Below, in pieces: positions 35,204 through 45,696 of a stretch of 64,000 nucleotides of DNA (positions within the stretch are counted from its first letter, which is position 1; every line of letters starts with the position of its first letter). Both the position numbers and the translations under genes were made by a program. The DNA is from Aureobasidium sp. EXF-3400 (Eukaryota > Ascomycota > Dothideomycetes > Dothideales > Saccotheciaceae). The notes under the pieces are model-generated. The model was not told the DNA's origin. It saw nothing but the letters and a program-made list of their open reading frames with translations, and searched no databases. The stretch is from contig SWBL01000142.1 of assembly GCA_024195585.1 (NCBI GenBank), positions 1-64,000 on the forward strand, in the 5' to 3' direction.

Positions 35204-36832
35204 TCATTCAGAGATTCTATCATGCCAAAATAAGTACTTGCTCCCCAGCGCAGGCTCCCAATTGAATCCCACAGCCGTGACATTGTCCTCTGCATCCAAT
35301 CGAAACTCGACAGGCATTTCATCCTCCCCAGCTCCGTCTTCAGCGGTGATATATCCCCGAAACTCTCGATTGTCCTTTACATGCTCAAGTAACATTTTGA
35401 ACGGCTCAGAACGATCCGCTGCATCAATGTACAGATCATCGTTCTGCAACTGTATGGTAATACCACGATATCCAGCATTGTAGAAACTGCCACAGCAGTT
35501 CTTCTCTGGCACGGTAAGTGTGTTGCGCGCTTGTACTCTCCGCTCCTCATTGCGTTTCAATTTCTTGATCTTTCTTGCCTCCTGCGCAGCTTCTCTTTTC
35601 AACCGAGCATGGGAGCCATCAAAACGCTGCTCCATAGGCGTGTTAAGAAATTCATCAATCATCTCATTTTGCAGCAATTGCGAGACACCAAAAGCCGCGC
35701 TAGAGTTACCCATAATCACTGCACCGAAGGAACGATCAGGTAGAAAGAATATACGTGAGCCATAGCCAGTGATGACGCCGTCGTGGGCGATGATTTGCTG
35801 GTTGGAGCGGTACTTGATGTCCCAGCCAAGTGCGTATGCTACACTGGTTGAGTCAGGCCCGAAATCATCTAGAGAGTGTTTACTGTCCCTCATGACACGA
35901 GGTTTGGTGACCTCATCATAGATGCCTTGTGTGATAGGTAGCTTGTTATGGTTTAACATGGCGGCGATGAATTTTAGATAGTCGCTAGGCGTGGTTTGGA
36001 TAGAGCCTGCGCCTTGAAACTCTGGTGTTTCTTGGTGCGCAGCCTGGTGGTAGTCGTTGTTCTCATGGAAGTAGGGTGTCGCAAAGTGAGAATCTAGGCT
36101 GGCGGTATAGACCTCACTGGGCTGCAGAAACGTGGTCTTCATCTCGAGCGGCTTGAAGACGTTCTCACGCAGGAAAGATGAGAGGGGGTTTCCGGAGAGG
36201 GTCTCAATGATATGGGTTGCCACTGCATACATTATATTGCTGTACTGGTAGTTTTCGCCGGGTCGAGCAGTGCTAGGAAGATTGCGTAGATTGCGGGTCA
36301 CGCTGCGTACATCGTCTGGACACGTAGCGTTTATACCAAGGACGCTCATATCGTGTCTGATTCAGAATTAGTCGTGCTCGTCTTTTTGTTCATCTAGAAC
36401 ACTTTGCTTGACTAAAATTCTTCCGGAGGCACTGCATACACATTGACCAGAGGAGTCTTACCCCGAGAAGCCACTCGTGTGACTGAGTAACTGTTCGACG
36501 GTAATCAAATTGGTGTCCTCGATTCGATGCATCACAAAGTCATCTCCAATCAACTCTGTAACTGGCGTCTTCCAACCCAGTCTACTCAACTTTGGATGAC
36601 TGTCTACCAAAATACCCATCGCGACTGCGGTCAAGGCTTTGGAACAGGATGCCGCGTCAAATATGGTATCTGCATCAACCGGCGTACTGCGTTCGATTGA
36701 AGCATGGCCAAATGCGCGTGTGTGCACGGTATCGCCATCCAAAACTGCCACTGACAGTCCAGGAACATGAAAGTCGCGCATGAGAGCGTTCACACGCGCG
36801 GCGAAGGCGGCGGTGGTCACCCATTTGGCCAT
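35204..36832 (-). CDS. Serine beta-lactamase-fold hydrolase (class C / esterase-like)
   Basis: Member of the beta-lactamase/transpeptidase-like family; fungal members are esterases, amidases or biosynthetic hydrolases. Complement of exons 36462-36832 and 35204-36356 with a 105-bp intron; 507 aa, ATG 36832. Motifs: Ser62-x-x-Lys65 in AASCSKALTA; Tyr162-Ser163-Asn164 in YQYSNIMY (the YxN motif); HDG at about 315-317, replacing the KTG triad of classical beta-lactamases as is usual for class C esterase relatives. The intron joint reads SHTSGFSGHDM. A Lys/Arg-rich helix (about 380-400) leads to a small C-terminal beta domain of the lipocalin-like type seen in this family. No signal peptide. Divergent from a Dal5-type permease; whether they work together is unknown. 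Confidence 0.87.
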
Positions 36833-37716
36833 GTCAACAAGCTGTTGAACGTTTGATGTAGGTTCTGGACGCACGAGAACGAGCTGTGGCGCAACTCTGA
36901 TAGGTATTGCTGGCTGGAGTGCAGACAGACATTGTAGGAGTCGACGGAGGACTGCGTGTATTCCCGGCTTGATCTTAGCCGTTGATCAGATGGGTTAGCC
37001 TGAGCTGGTTTAGCTCTACGACTGTAGAGCAACTCGCGGAGCGTCAAGTTCCTCATCAGTTACCCTAAGCAGGGTCTGTCAAGTTGACAGCACAGCTTTT
37101 CGCACATGAGGCCGCTCTCGAGCCCTTCTACAGATGCGTAGCGAAGAACGGTACATGTCGTCGGAAAGAAGTACACGGAGCACTCGCCGATGAGCACTGC
37201 TTCATCGGCTAAAGTATCCCGCCAAGCGTCCAAGAACAGTATCCCGCGCCGACGGCCAACTCAAAAAAGAGTTTTTTACTCGATAGATAATGCTCACAGA
37301 AACCTCGGGTAAGCATTTCCGCGCTTTTCACAGCGATATTAACATCGTGTTCTTGCATCGCTATGCGAAGCTAGCATACCTTGCCGCGAAGTTCTGGGGA
37401 CGCTATCAGGTGTGGTTATGACTGTCTTTTACATCGCGTTCGCTATCCAGCGGTTTGCGCCCAAAGAAGTACAGAGCCGACGTCGGATGCAATCGTATCC
37501 CTATCATTTGCTGCTTTTTGAACCCTTATCACTGCAATGTTGTAGTTGAGCAGCATCTGCTGGGATCAACATGTACGAGCCTTCGGGAAGAATTGGAAAG
37601 TATAGATAACAGTGTCGCATTGCGATGGGTACTTCATAAGCAGGATGTGCTGCTCTACTGCAGTATATTCTTGATCCCAAACTATTTGCATTTGATCTTT
37701 CGCAAGGCCGCCGAAC
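36833..37716. promoter_or_regulatory. Divergent promoter, beta-lactamase-fold gene / Dal5-type permease
   Basis: 884 bp between start codons. It contains two TTAGCC words (near 36975 and 36995) and one GGCTAAA (37207-37213), i.e. three GGCTAA cores, and an 8-bp inverted repeat GCCGATGA/TCATCGGC at 37186-37209 with an 8-nt loop. No gene supported inside. Confidence 0.45.
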
Positions 37717-39324
37717 ATGGAGTCTACACACTACACTGATCCCGAAAAGAGGAGGTCATTGGACAGTATCAACAAAGACAATGTCTCCATCACGCAAACC
37801 GGCTACATCACCACCATCGACGCCAAAAAGGAAAGAGCAGTGGTCTGGAAACTAGACTTGCATCTGCTTCCTCTCTTGGCTATAATGTACCTCTTCAACT
37901 CCCTCGATAAATCCAACATGGGAAATGCAAAGACTGCTGGTCTGGCCAAGGATCTCCATCTCAAGGGTCTACAATACAACACTATCTTGTCGATTTTCTA
38001 CGTGCCTTATGTGCTTACCGCACCTTTCCTTGCCGCATTGGGAAAGAAGTATGGGCCGAGTAGAGTGTTGCCTTGTATGATGTTTGGCTTTGGAACCTGC
38101 ACTTTGATGGTTGTTGCGGTGCAAAACTTTGGCGGGTTGATGGCTATTCGTTGGTTCTTGGGCATGTGTGAATCTGCTTTCTTCCCTCTGGTTATCTACT
38201 ATCAGACCATGTAAGTGCTGGCTCTTATACTGTTGGTTGCCGCTCGGCTGCTAATGATGTCTCAGGTTCTACCGAAGAGGCGAACTCGCCCGCAGACTCG
38301 CCATCTTCTACGCCGCTCAATCCATCGCCAGTGCCTTCTCAGGTCTCCTCTCCTTCGGCGTCTTCCAAATCCACGGTGGAGTTCTAAGACCATGGCGCTA
38401 CCTGTTTATCCTCGAAGGCTCTGCCACCATCATCGTTTCCTGCTTTGCTTTCTGGTACCTGCCTCTGAATGCGGCCACAGCACACTTCTTAACCCCCGAG
38501 CAAAGAGAAATTGCCGTCCACAGAATGCAAACAGACAGTTCGTCTGTGGTTAACGAAGAATTCAAGTTAGGCAGGGCTTTGACGATTTTCAAGCATCCCT
38601 CTACATGGGCGTTCTTGATTATTGAGATTTGTCTGGGTGTACCGCTGCAGTCGGTGAACCTCTTCCTCCCGCAGATTGTGCAGAGATTGGTATGTTGCTT
38701 CCCCTTCCTGACTCTTAGAACTATTGTTCTCAGCACTAATACGTGACACAGAACTACGGCACTATTAAGACCAACCTCTACACTGTGGCTCCCAATATCA
38801 CTGGCGCAGTTATGTTGCTTATCCTCGGCTTCTCCTCAGACCTCACACGCTGGCGCTTCCCCTTCGTAGCTCTAGGTTTCCTCTTCACCTTCTGCGGTTT
38901 CGTCATTTTCTCAGCTAAGGACATCAAACACGACATCAACATCGCATACTTCAGCACGTTCCTCATGTGTTGGGGAACCAGCGCACCTTCAGTATTGCTG
39001 GATGTATGGTACTGCAACAATATCGCCGACGAAAACAAGAGAGCAGTATTGACGAGCATTGCGGTGCCAATGGCGAATTTGATGGGTGTGGTGTCGAGTA
39101 ATATCTTCCTCCCCACTGAAGCACCAAAATATATGACTGCGCTTGCTACTACTGCTGCTTTCGGAGGCACTGGTATTGTGTTGACTTTGCTGCTGGGACT
39201 ATGGATGATCTACGATAACCGTAGCCGCGACAAGGCTCAAGGAGTACACCTCAGAGCTAAGGATGTGCCTACGGAGAGATTGGGTGACGGTCCTGCTGCT
39301 GATGAGTTCAGATGGTTTTACTAG
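37717..39324 (+). CDS. MFS permease, allantoate permease (Dal5/ACS) family
   Basis: Plasma-membrane importer of anionic small molecules (vitamins, ureido acids or organic acids in known members). Exons 37717-38210, 38266-38689 and 38752-39324; 496 aa. Family signatures: RAVVWKLDLHLLPLLAIMYL in helix 1, LDKSNMGNAKTAGLAKDL in loop 1-2, YNTILSIFYVPYVL in helix 2, GKKYGPSRVLP, RWFLGMCESAFFPLVIYYQ in helix 5 with MFYRRGELARRLAIFYAAQS across the first intron joint, and LNYGTIKTNLYTVAPN across the second. Twelve spans are predictable. The gene is divergent from the beta-lactamase-fold hydrolase. Substrate unknown; three GGCTAA cores in the shared promoter hint at sugar-linked control but the evidence is weak. 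Confidence 0.9.
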
Positions 39325-39560
39325 GTATTGGTGATGGTTTATGGTTAATGAATGGTTTTATGGTTAGGACAGGGAGGGGCCAGAGATTTGCTCGGATAGG
39401 AAGCGATGGCATGCAGAAGATAACAAAAGACGGTTCATCTAGACGTATCACGGAATTTTGTGGCATAAGAGAAATCCAAGGGTGACCAGTTCAAATATTT
39501 CCAATATACTTCTGCAGAGGTCCCTCGATGTGCATCTTCAGGCAAGCCCGATCGACAAAC

Positions 39561-41060
39561 TCAACTCCCAGCAAGTCTTCTGTTCAGCAACCTCTGCAAA
39601 CTCTGCTGATCACCCTGTTCCTTATGCCCTCTCCCCAACTCATCTAACTCGATATCCCGCCCTTGGTATTCAGTATCCTTGCCAGCACCAACAATCACAT
39701 GCTCTCTCTCCCCAGACACATCATCTCTACTCCGTTCCACACAACCAAGACACAAATTCGCCCTCGGATCACGAGTCTTCAGGAAATAATCCACGAGATA
39801 GTTATACAGCGTCCACGCCGCCCTCAAAAGCACCAAATCAGCAATAAGAATAGAGATGAAGATATTCGCTCCAGATTTGAGACGAGGGACTTGACAAGTA
39901 TATGTTGCAGAGATGGTTGAAGGCGAAAAGGACACAGGAAATTTGCTGCTTTGGTATTGAGACATTTGCATCCATCCGTAACCGAGAAGTGACTTTTTGT
40001 TGGACACAGTGCTGGCATCCCATATTTGCGTCAAGTTTTCGGTCCAGTGTTGAAGTCGATCTGGGGAAGTAATCATGGACATATCGATTGGTGTTCCATC
40101 GGCAGAAATGTACTCGGTGGACGTTTGACCGAGATCGGTGGTGATGGCAGAAAACATGGCTTTGGCGAGGCGGTCTGCTGGTGCCCAGATGTTTGGCCAT
40201 GATGCATTGGTGATTAAAGTCTCGTAGGAGGTGTTTCTCTGACTGCTAAAGTTTCCTTTGTAGCCTGTCGAAGTGTTGTTGAAGAACGCGTATTGACCGT
40301 CCAGGAAGAAGGATGCGTTCTTGATATCTATCCATGGTTGCTCAAAGGCGATGTATCCGCTTGAGAGGTTGTATTGCGAGAGAGCCGTGTCCGATACATC
40401 TGTTTGTTGGGCGGTCTGATGGGTAATCGCAGTCACAGTTTCGGTCCAGAAGCCCAGTAAGAGTGTCTCTGCCCACAGAAACCCTGGTGTTGAGGCATTG
40501 ACACGTATGAAACCTGAGACACCAGGTTCGGCAGTCCATGAAAGGGGATCATACCGCGCACGGAATCCCAGGGTTTTATGGGGATCTTGTGTGTTCGGGA
40601 TATCACAAGTAATGTCGGCATTGACAGTGACACCCCAACCGGATCTGTCAATCAGGGCAGCCTGCCGACCGTTGTTGGTTTGGAAGTCGATCAAAATCTG
40701 AGTAACCTCACAGCTTTGGAGCGGCTTATTGTGGTAAGCCAACGCTGGATGATCTTGCACGCGGACGAGCTGGTATGACAAAGCAGACTGGTTGGTGTTT
40801 ATATTCGAGCCCACCGGAATGATGGCATCCTCGCATTTCGGTTGTATTTTGCTCGTGAGAGTCCCAGGAACACGTCCGGACCAGTGATTGGTTTCAACCA
40901 CGTCCGGATTATTGGTTGTGATGGTAATCATGTTGTATGCATTGGAGAAAAAGTTGATGGCCGAGAACAAGACCGCCAGAATGATTCCCCCAACAACGGC
41001 ACTTGGCGTGAACCATCTGTAGGGATACGGTCGAGTGATACTATAACTGAATGAAGACAT
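39561..41060 (-). CDS. Fungal two-span membrane glycoprotein of unknown function
   Basis: Not recognised as a named family. Intronless, 499 aa. A short cytosolic N-terminus leads to a first transmembrane helix (about residues 20-45, PSAVVGGIILAVLFSAINFF). A domain of about 350 residues follows, with at least seven NxS/T sequons and several Cys, so it probably faces outside or the lumen. A second helix lies at about 397-422 (IFISILIADLVLLRAAWTLY). The cytosolic tail of about 75 residues is charged. This arrangement recurs in uncharacterised fungal surface proteins. It is on the minus strand, tail-to-tail with the Dal5-type permease. No enzyme motif is visible. Real gene status is supported by the long open frame, the matched helices and the sequon density. 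Confidence 0.75.
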   Translation of the reverse strand: MSSFSYSITRPYPYRWFTPSAVVGGIILAVLFSAINFFSNAYNMITITTNNPDVVETNHWSGRVPGTLTSKIQPKCEDAIIPVGSNINTNQSALSYQLVRVQDHPALAYHNKPLQSCEVTQILIDFQTNNGRQAALIDRSGWGVTVNADITCDIPNTQDPHKTLGFRARYDPLSWTAEPGVSGFIRVNASTPGFLWAETLLLGFWTETVTAITHQTAQQTDVSDTALSQYNLSSGYIAFEQPWIDIKNASFFLDGQYAFFNNTSTGYKGNFSSQRNTSYETLITNASWPNIWAPADRLAKAMFSAITTDLGQTSTEYISADGTPIDMSMITSPDRLQHWTENLTQIWDASTVSNKKSLLGYGWMQMSQYQSSKFPVSFSPSTISATYTCQVPRLKSGANIFISILIADLVLLRAAWTLYNYLVDYFLKTRDPRANLCLGCVERSRDDVSGEREHVIVGAGKDTEYQGRDIELDELGRGHKEQGDQQSLQRLLNRRLAGS

Positions 41061-41604
41061 CGGAATTCAAACAGCGTAGCGTTGACGTGTGGAAAAGACT
41101 ACTAGATCAAGTCTCCCGTTTTGTCCAGGAAGTCATCGCATTTTGGTCGGAACGCACGGAGTCAGATCCTTCAGACTTGGACATAACTTCGAGACGAACG
41201 CCATTCTACTATCAAACTCCATGATGGAACTTATGCGTAGATTGATTGGTGACCAATAAAATGGAGGAAATTCGAAGGATGAGGCAGTGCGCATTGTTAG
41301 GGGATTTGACCGGGGATTCGAGGCTGTGCCAAATTTAGCGTCAGGCGTCTGCAAGCCACCTGAGGTAGGCGCCATGTAGCCAGTCGGTCAGTACGCAGTA
41401 CCCAGCCTGCTGAACCTTTGACATTCACAAATGATGATTGAAGCGTCTTTCGAAAGGTGTCACAAGATTGTCTGTGTAGGAAACCTACTACAGAATGTCG
41501 TAAAAGCTGATATTCGTACTCTCCGCGAGAGATGGAAAGTCTTGTCATCTAGCACTGCGTTTCATATCGATTATATGCACAATTGCAGCGAGTACATGAT
41601 CCTT
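41061..41604. other. Intergenic between membrane glycoprotein and saccharolysin genes
   Basis: Promoter of the glycoprotein gene and 3' region of the peptidase gene; both are on the minus strand. Nothing else recognised. Confidence 0.4.
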
Positions 41605-44106
41605 CTAGCTCAAGCCCAGCTCCTTGTAGAAGGATTCGGTACTTGGTTTTCTTCCAAGGAAGTCTTCAAGTGTCTGCATCTCATCCTGAGCACCTCCACG
41701 TTCAAGAACAGTATGCCTGTAACGTCTGCCTTCCTTGCCGTTCATCGGGTCCTTCTTGAATACAGTGTAGAACATATCAGCCGAGTAGACCTGAGAAGAG
41801 AGGTAGCCGTAGTAGCCAGCATCGTAGCCTCCGATCAGGTGTCCGAAAGTGGCTTGACCGTTACCCCAGTCAAGACCTTCGCCTAGAGCCTCAGGCCCAT
41901 CAAGAGAACAAATCTCCTTGCGAAGAGAGTTGTAAAGCTTGCCCACCTCGAGAGCCTTGACATCATCGTGAGACTTGCCTTCGTGCACGGTCATATCGAA
42001 GATACCGAAGTGTAGTTGACGCAAGTTGAAGAGAGCGTCATTGACATGGCGTGTGCGAATAATACTGTCGATCAGACTGTCAGGCATAGTCTGGGGAGGC
42101 TGCTTGCCCGACTTGTTTGATTCGGAGAATGCAGCTTTGTAGCTGTCGGATATGTAGCTGTAGTGGTGAGACAAGCTGCGCAGTTGGGAATCGGTCCAGC
42201 ACCAGTTTTCAAGCATCTGGGAAGGGGCCTCGACGAAGTCGCGGGCGGTTGAAGTTCCGTGGAAGCGAGAGTATGTCGTGCGAGAAACGAGATCGTGGAT
42301 ACCATGACCCAGTTCATGGAACAGGGTAACAACTTCGTCGTGCTTGAGAAGGGAAGGCTTCTTAGGAGTAGGCTTCGAGAAGTTGCAGACCAACGCGGTA
42401 GCAGGGTACCTTCTCTTGCCGCTCTCGTCAATGTAGCCAGGCTGCAGGTTGAAGTTGGCTGCGTGACCGTACTTGCCATCACGAGGATGCAAGTCAAGGT
42501 AGAGATAGCCAACGAAACCGCTGCCTTCACCCTCGTCATCCCAGACGCTGAAGACTTGAACGTCCGAGTGCCAGATGATGTCTCCACCCTTTCCGGTAGG
42601 ACTGAGCGAGTCGCGGTCTTTGCCCGTCACTTCAACGAACTGGAGACCGAAAAGCTCCTCAAAGATCTGCAGCATGCCGCGGATTGTAGTCTCGAGGGGG
42701 AAGTACTCGGCAATAGCTTCTTGTTCGAGTTGGTATTCGTGCTCGAGCATCAAAGTGTCGTAGTAACGGTGATCCCAGAGGTAGTAGTTGCCGTCATTCT
42801 GGTCCGTCACACCGCGGTCCTTGAAGTCCTTCTCCTTCAGAGTCTTGAGCTTCTTGATCTCCTCGACACCACCAGGGGAAAGACGAGTACGGAGGTCGCC
42901 GAGGAAGTCATCAACGGTAGCAGGAGTCTTGGCCATCTTGTCCTCGATGCGGAAAGTAGCGTGGTCGGGGTAACCGAGAATGCGGGCAGCCTCGTCGCGT
43001 AGTACAATGGCCTCCTTGAAGAGGGGCACGTTCTCGTTGCACTTGTTCTCATTCGAGGTGAAGACCTTGCGGCGGACTTCAGGGTTCTTGCAGTACTTCA
43101 GGGTCGGGAAGAGATCGGGGTACTTGAATGTGAGCCAGAGCTTGCCAGCTTTGTCGCCATCACCCTTCTTAAGGCCGTCAAGGACATCCTTGGGCACGCC
43201 ATCCAACTCTTGCTCGGTGAACCACAAGCCACCCTTCTCTTCGTTCAGATTCTTCTGGAAGGTGATGCTGAGCTCAGACAGACGCTTCTTGATGGCCTTG
43301 AAGCGGTCACGCTTGGGGCCAGCAGGTACGTTCAAGCCCATGCGCACGAAGCCCTTGTGGTCCTTCTCGAGCAAGCGCTGACTCTCGGGATCCAAGTCTT
43401 TTGAGTTCTTGAGAGCGGCATCAACCAGCTTGAAGATGTCCTCACGCATGCTGGCTTCGATACCGAACTCGTCCATCTCTTTCTCAGCCTCGATCGAGGC
43501 GTCTCTCAACTTCGAGTCGGTCGAGACGGCAGAGTAGAAGCCAATGATGTGTGACTCAATGGCCATCTTGTTGTCGTCGAGAGCCATTGGTAGGAGGACA
43601 TTGTGGAAATTGGCCGACTCGGGAGTGATGTCCTTGACGATCTGGTCTTGGATGCGGCGAGACTGGTCCAGCAGGCGTCTGGTGTCTTTGGCGAGGGACT
43701 CGGTGGTGGCGGTGAAGAGGGGAGGGGCCTGGGGAGGCTTTTGGTACTTTGCGGAAGCCATGGTCATTGACGTGATGTTTCGGGTAGATGCAAGGCCAGA
43801 GGGCAGCTTGAGCGGGGTGAAGTGAGTCGTCAGAAGACTGAGACGGGAGGCGATGCGTGTGAAAGCCACCGTGACCAGGACGAGGGCGAGAGAGAGGAGG
43901 GCGAGGGATTTGTAGCTGAACTGCTTCTTGACTGTTCTAGTAAGCGCCAGCTTGAATTGAATGACAGGTCTGTGTCTAGTCTGCTTAGGAAGGTGCGTCT
44001 GCTCTTGGTCGCAGCTGCCATCTGCTGGAGCTAAGCCCCGCCATATCTCCGACATGGTCTTGTGCGACTTCAACCCTGTTGATCCATCATATCGACAATA
44101 CATCAC
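41605..44106 (-). CDS. prd1: Saccharolysin (M3 family oligopeptidase, Prd1/thimet-like)
   Basis: Zinc metallo-oligopeptidase that degrades peptides released by the proteasome or from mitochondria. The frame is open for 833 codons. The zinc site is HELGH (about 597-601), with the third ligand Glu near 625 in RDFVEAPSQMLENW. Other M3 blocks: YLWDHRYYDTLMLE, FVGYLYLDLHPRDGKYGHAA, and the Gly-Tyr-Asp-Ala-Gly-Tyr-Tyr-Gly-Tyr loop near the C-terminus that contacts substrate. An internal ATG at 43761 (MASAKYQKPPQAPPLF, context ACCATGG) gives 718 aa, the usual length of cytosolic fungal enzymes. The 115 extra residues upstream include a hydrophobic segment (SLALLSLALVLVTVAF) and could be an N-terminal anchor or mitochondrial leader, or partly 5' UTR. 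The enzyme is certain; the start is not. Confidence 0.9.
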   Translation of the reverse strand: MMYCRYDGSTGLKSHKTMSEIWRGLAPADGSCDQEQTHLPKQTRHRPVIQFKLALTRTVKKQFSYKSLALLSLALVLVTVAFTRIASRLSLLTTHFTPLKLPSGLASTRNITSMTMASAKYQKPPQAPPLFTATTESLAKDTRRLLDQSRRIQDQIVKDITPESANFHNVLLPMALDDNKMAIESHIIGFYSAVSTDSKLRDASIEAEKEMDEFGIEASMREDIFKLVDAALKNSKDLDPESQRLLEKDHKGFVRMGLNVPAGPKRDRFKAIKKRLSELSITFQKNLNEEKGGLWFTEQELDGVPKDVLDGLKKGDGDKAGKLWLTFKYPDLFPTLKYCKNPEVRRKVFTSNENKCNENVPLFKEAIVLRDEAARILGYPDHATFRIEDKMAKTPATVDDFLGDLRTRLSPGGVEEIKKLKTLKEKDFKDRGVTDQNDGNYYLWDHRYYDTLMLEHEYQLEQEAIAEYFPLETTIRGMLQIFEELFGLQFVEVTGKDRDSLSPTGKGGDIIWHSDVQVFSVWDDEGEGSGFVGYLYLDLHPRDGKYGHAANFNLQPGYIDESGKRRYPATALVCNFSKPTPKKPSLLKHDEVVTLFHELGHGIHDLVSRTTYSRFHGTSTARDFVEAPSQMLENWCWTDSQLRSLSHHYSYISDSYKAAFSESNKSGKQPPQTMPDSLIDSIIRTRHVNDALFNLRQLHFGIFDMTVHEGKSHDDVKALEVGKLYNSLRKEICSLDGPEALGEGLDWGNGQATFGHLIGGYDAGYYGYLSSQVYSADMFYTVFKKDPMNGKEGRRYRHTVLERGGAQDEMQTLEDFLGRKPSTESFYKELGLS

Positions 44107-44346
44107 ATTGCGACATGTCGTCGACTATCCAAATGAGTCTTCAATAGAGTATCAAACATTGCTGAAACGTGACATCTCAATTGCGGCACAGGTATAGATC
44201 CTCATTCCACCGTCCAACCCATGACTCCCTTGCTGATGCCATGCTATCACCATGTTCACCTCAACATCGTGACCTGACGCAACGTAGCACAAGCCTGTGC
44301 TGACCACATGCGCATGTCTGCCCGTCCCAACGATCCAATCTTCATC

Positions 44347-45287
44347 TCACACCGCCATCGACCCTTCTTCACGGAGTATGCCGACATGAACCATGAACCC
44401 CGAGTTCTCTTTCAGATCTCCCGTCAGTACGTCGTCTGAGAGTCTCCATGTTCTAAAATGCTTGTGGAACTCATCAAGCCACTCCTCGAACACATCTGGC
44501 TGCCGAAGCTGCTGTGCTATCACGCAAACTGTCGGTCGTCCATTCATTCTTGCTCGGCAAATGTCGACGCATGTCTGCACGAACGGCTTGATTAGAGCAT
44601 AGTTGTATATGCAATCGCAAGCAATGACCAGATCCACTCCTTCAGCCGCATTGTTGCTTTTGAGAAACGAGTCAACCTGATCAGTCTCCCAGTCGAGAGA
44701 CAAGACCTGGATAGTCGAGCTTGGCACAGCATTTGCTTTTTTCGAAGGCTTCTTGTTCTTTGCTCCAGTTTGTCTCGTCGATACGGCGTTTGCATCGATA
44801 TTTTCTTTGAGAAGTTTGAGGGCGTATACCTGGTCTGTAGCAATATATTGTTGCACCAGAGGAGCCAAGGTCAAAGGCACAATACCAGCAATGCCGGACC
44901 CTAGCTCAAGCACACTTGACTCTGCAGCAACGATATCATGTTGTGCTAATATGTTGACAGGCGATGATAACCACTCGGCAAACCTCGGAGTGACCTTCCA
45001 GACCACAGCACCTGTAGTACCACCTCCTCGAGCTGAGTTGAGGACGGCAGGTGACTGCTTTATGGAAAGGTCACGAGACCCGATGGTGACTTCAAGAAGA
45101 GGGGCTTGTGAATCGATTATGCCAAGATTTTGAGAGGGGATGTCTTGGGAGAAGAGTAAAAAGGTTTCTGTATAGGACCTACCGTTACCATGCTGAGGAG
45201 GAGACAGGGCTAGGATGCTAGGCAATCACCTTCCGAGGCATCCTCAATCTCGGCACCTAGCTGGGAGATGAAGGGGGCGAGAGACAT
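44347..45287 (-). CDS. rkm5: Ribosomal lysine N-methyltransferase 5 (RKM5-like)
   Basis: Seven-beta-strand SAM-dependent methyltransferase of the Rkm5/METTL21 group; yeast Rkm5 methylates a lysine of ribosomal protein uL1. Complement of exons 45230-45287 and 44347-45167 with a 62-bp intron; 292 aa. The small first exon (MSLAPFISQLGAEIEDASE) is needed because the second exon's frame has no suitable ATG upstream. SAM motif I is SVLELGSGIAGIVPL (about 104-118); the family block SPAVLNSARGGGTTGAVVWK (58-77) is diagnostic; the post-II acidic DLVIACDCIYN and a WRLSDDVL strand follow. Probably cytosolic. Head-to-head with the acyl-CoA synthetase gene. Family firm, substrate by analogy. Confidence 0.85.
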
Positions 45288-45696
45288 GGGCGACAAGTGA
45301 AGAGGTACAGAAGTTGTTACAAGCAAGTCGCGACATTCATGATCCGGAATACTGTAGACAGAGCAGCTTGCGAGGATGGTGTGAAGAAGTCGATGGATGC
45401 ATGAGTCGAGAATGGTTGCAAGAGCCAGTCAGCGTGGTGCATGTCGACGGGAGCAGAGCTCTGGTCTCTTTGTGGCGCAAGCGGGGCGCGTCATTGGTGG
45501 TGCGGCGGATGCGGAGCCAACCAATTGTGTTTCTGGCGGACCAACGCGCGCCGTCATCACAAGTCGCTCCTGCCTGGCAGAACCTCTTTCCCTGTTGCTT
45601 TATCAAAACGGGCCTCACTGCTCTTGCCTTTTTCACTTTTACATGTCTTTTGACAGCCTGCCCAACATCACCACCATCTTCAACACGGGCGACATC
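45288..45696. promoter_or_regulatory. Divergent promoter, RKM5-like / acyl-CoA synthetase
   Basis: 409 bp between start codons (355 if the synthetase starts at 45643). A pyrimidine-rich stretch around 45600-45640 fits a fungal transcription start region for the synthetase. No specific site identified. Confidence 0.4.

Noticed and set aside
42259..43002. Plus-strand open frame of 247 codons antisense to saccharolysin
   Set aside because: Same antisense artefact; no domain and fully inside a conserved gene.
45397..45642. Upstream extension of the acyl-CoA synthetase frame by up to 100 codons
   Set aside because: Sequence is Arg/Cys-rich and unlike the family; the gene's conserved start lies at 45697 or at most 45643.
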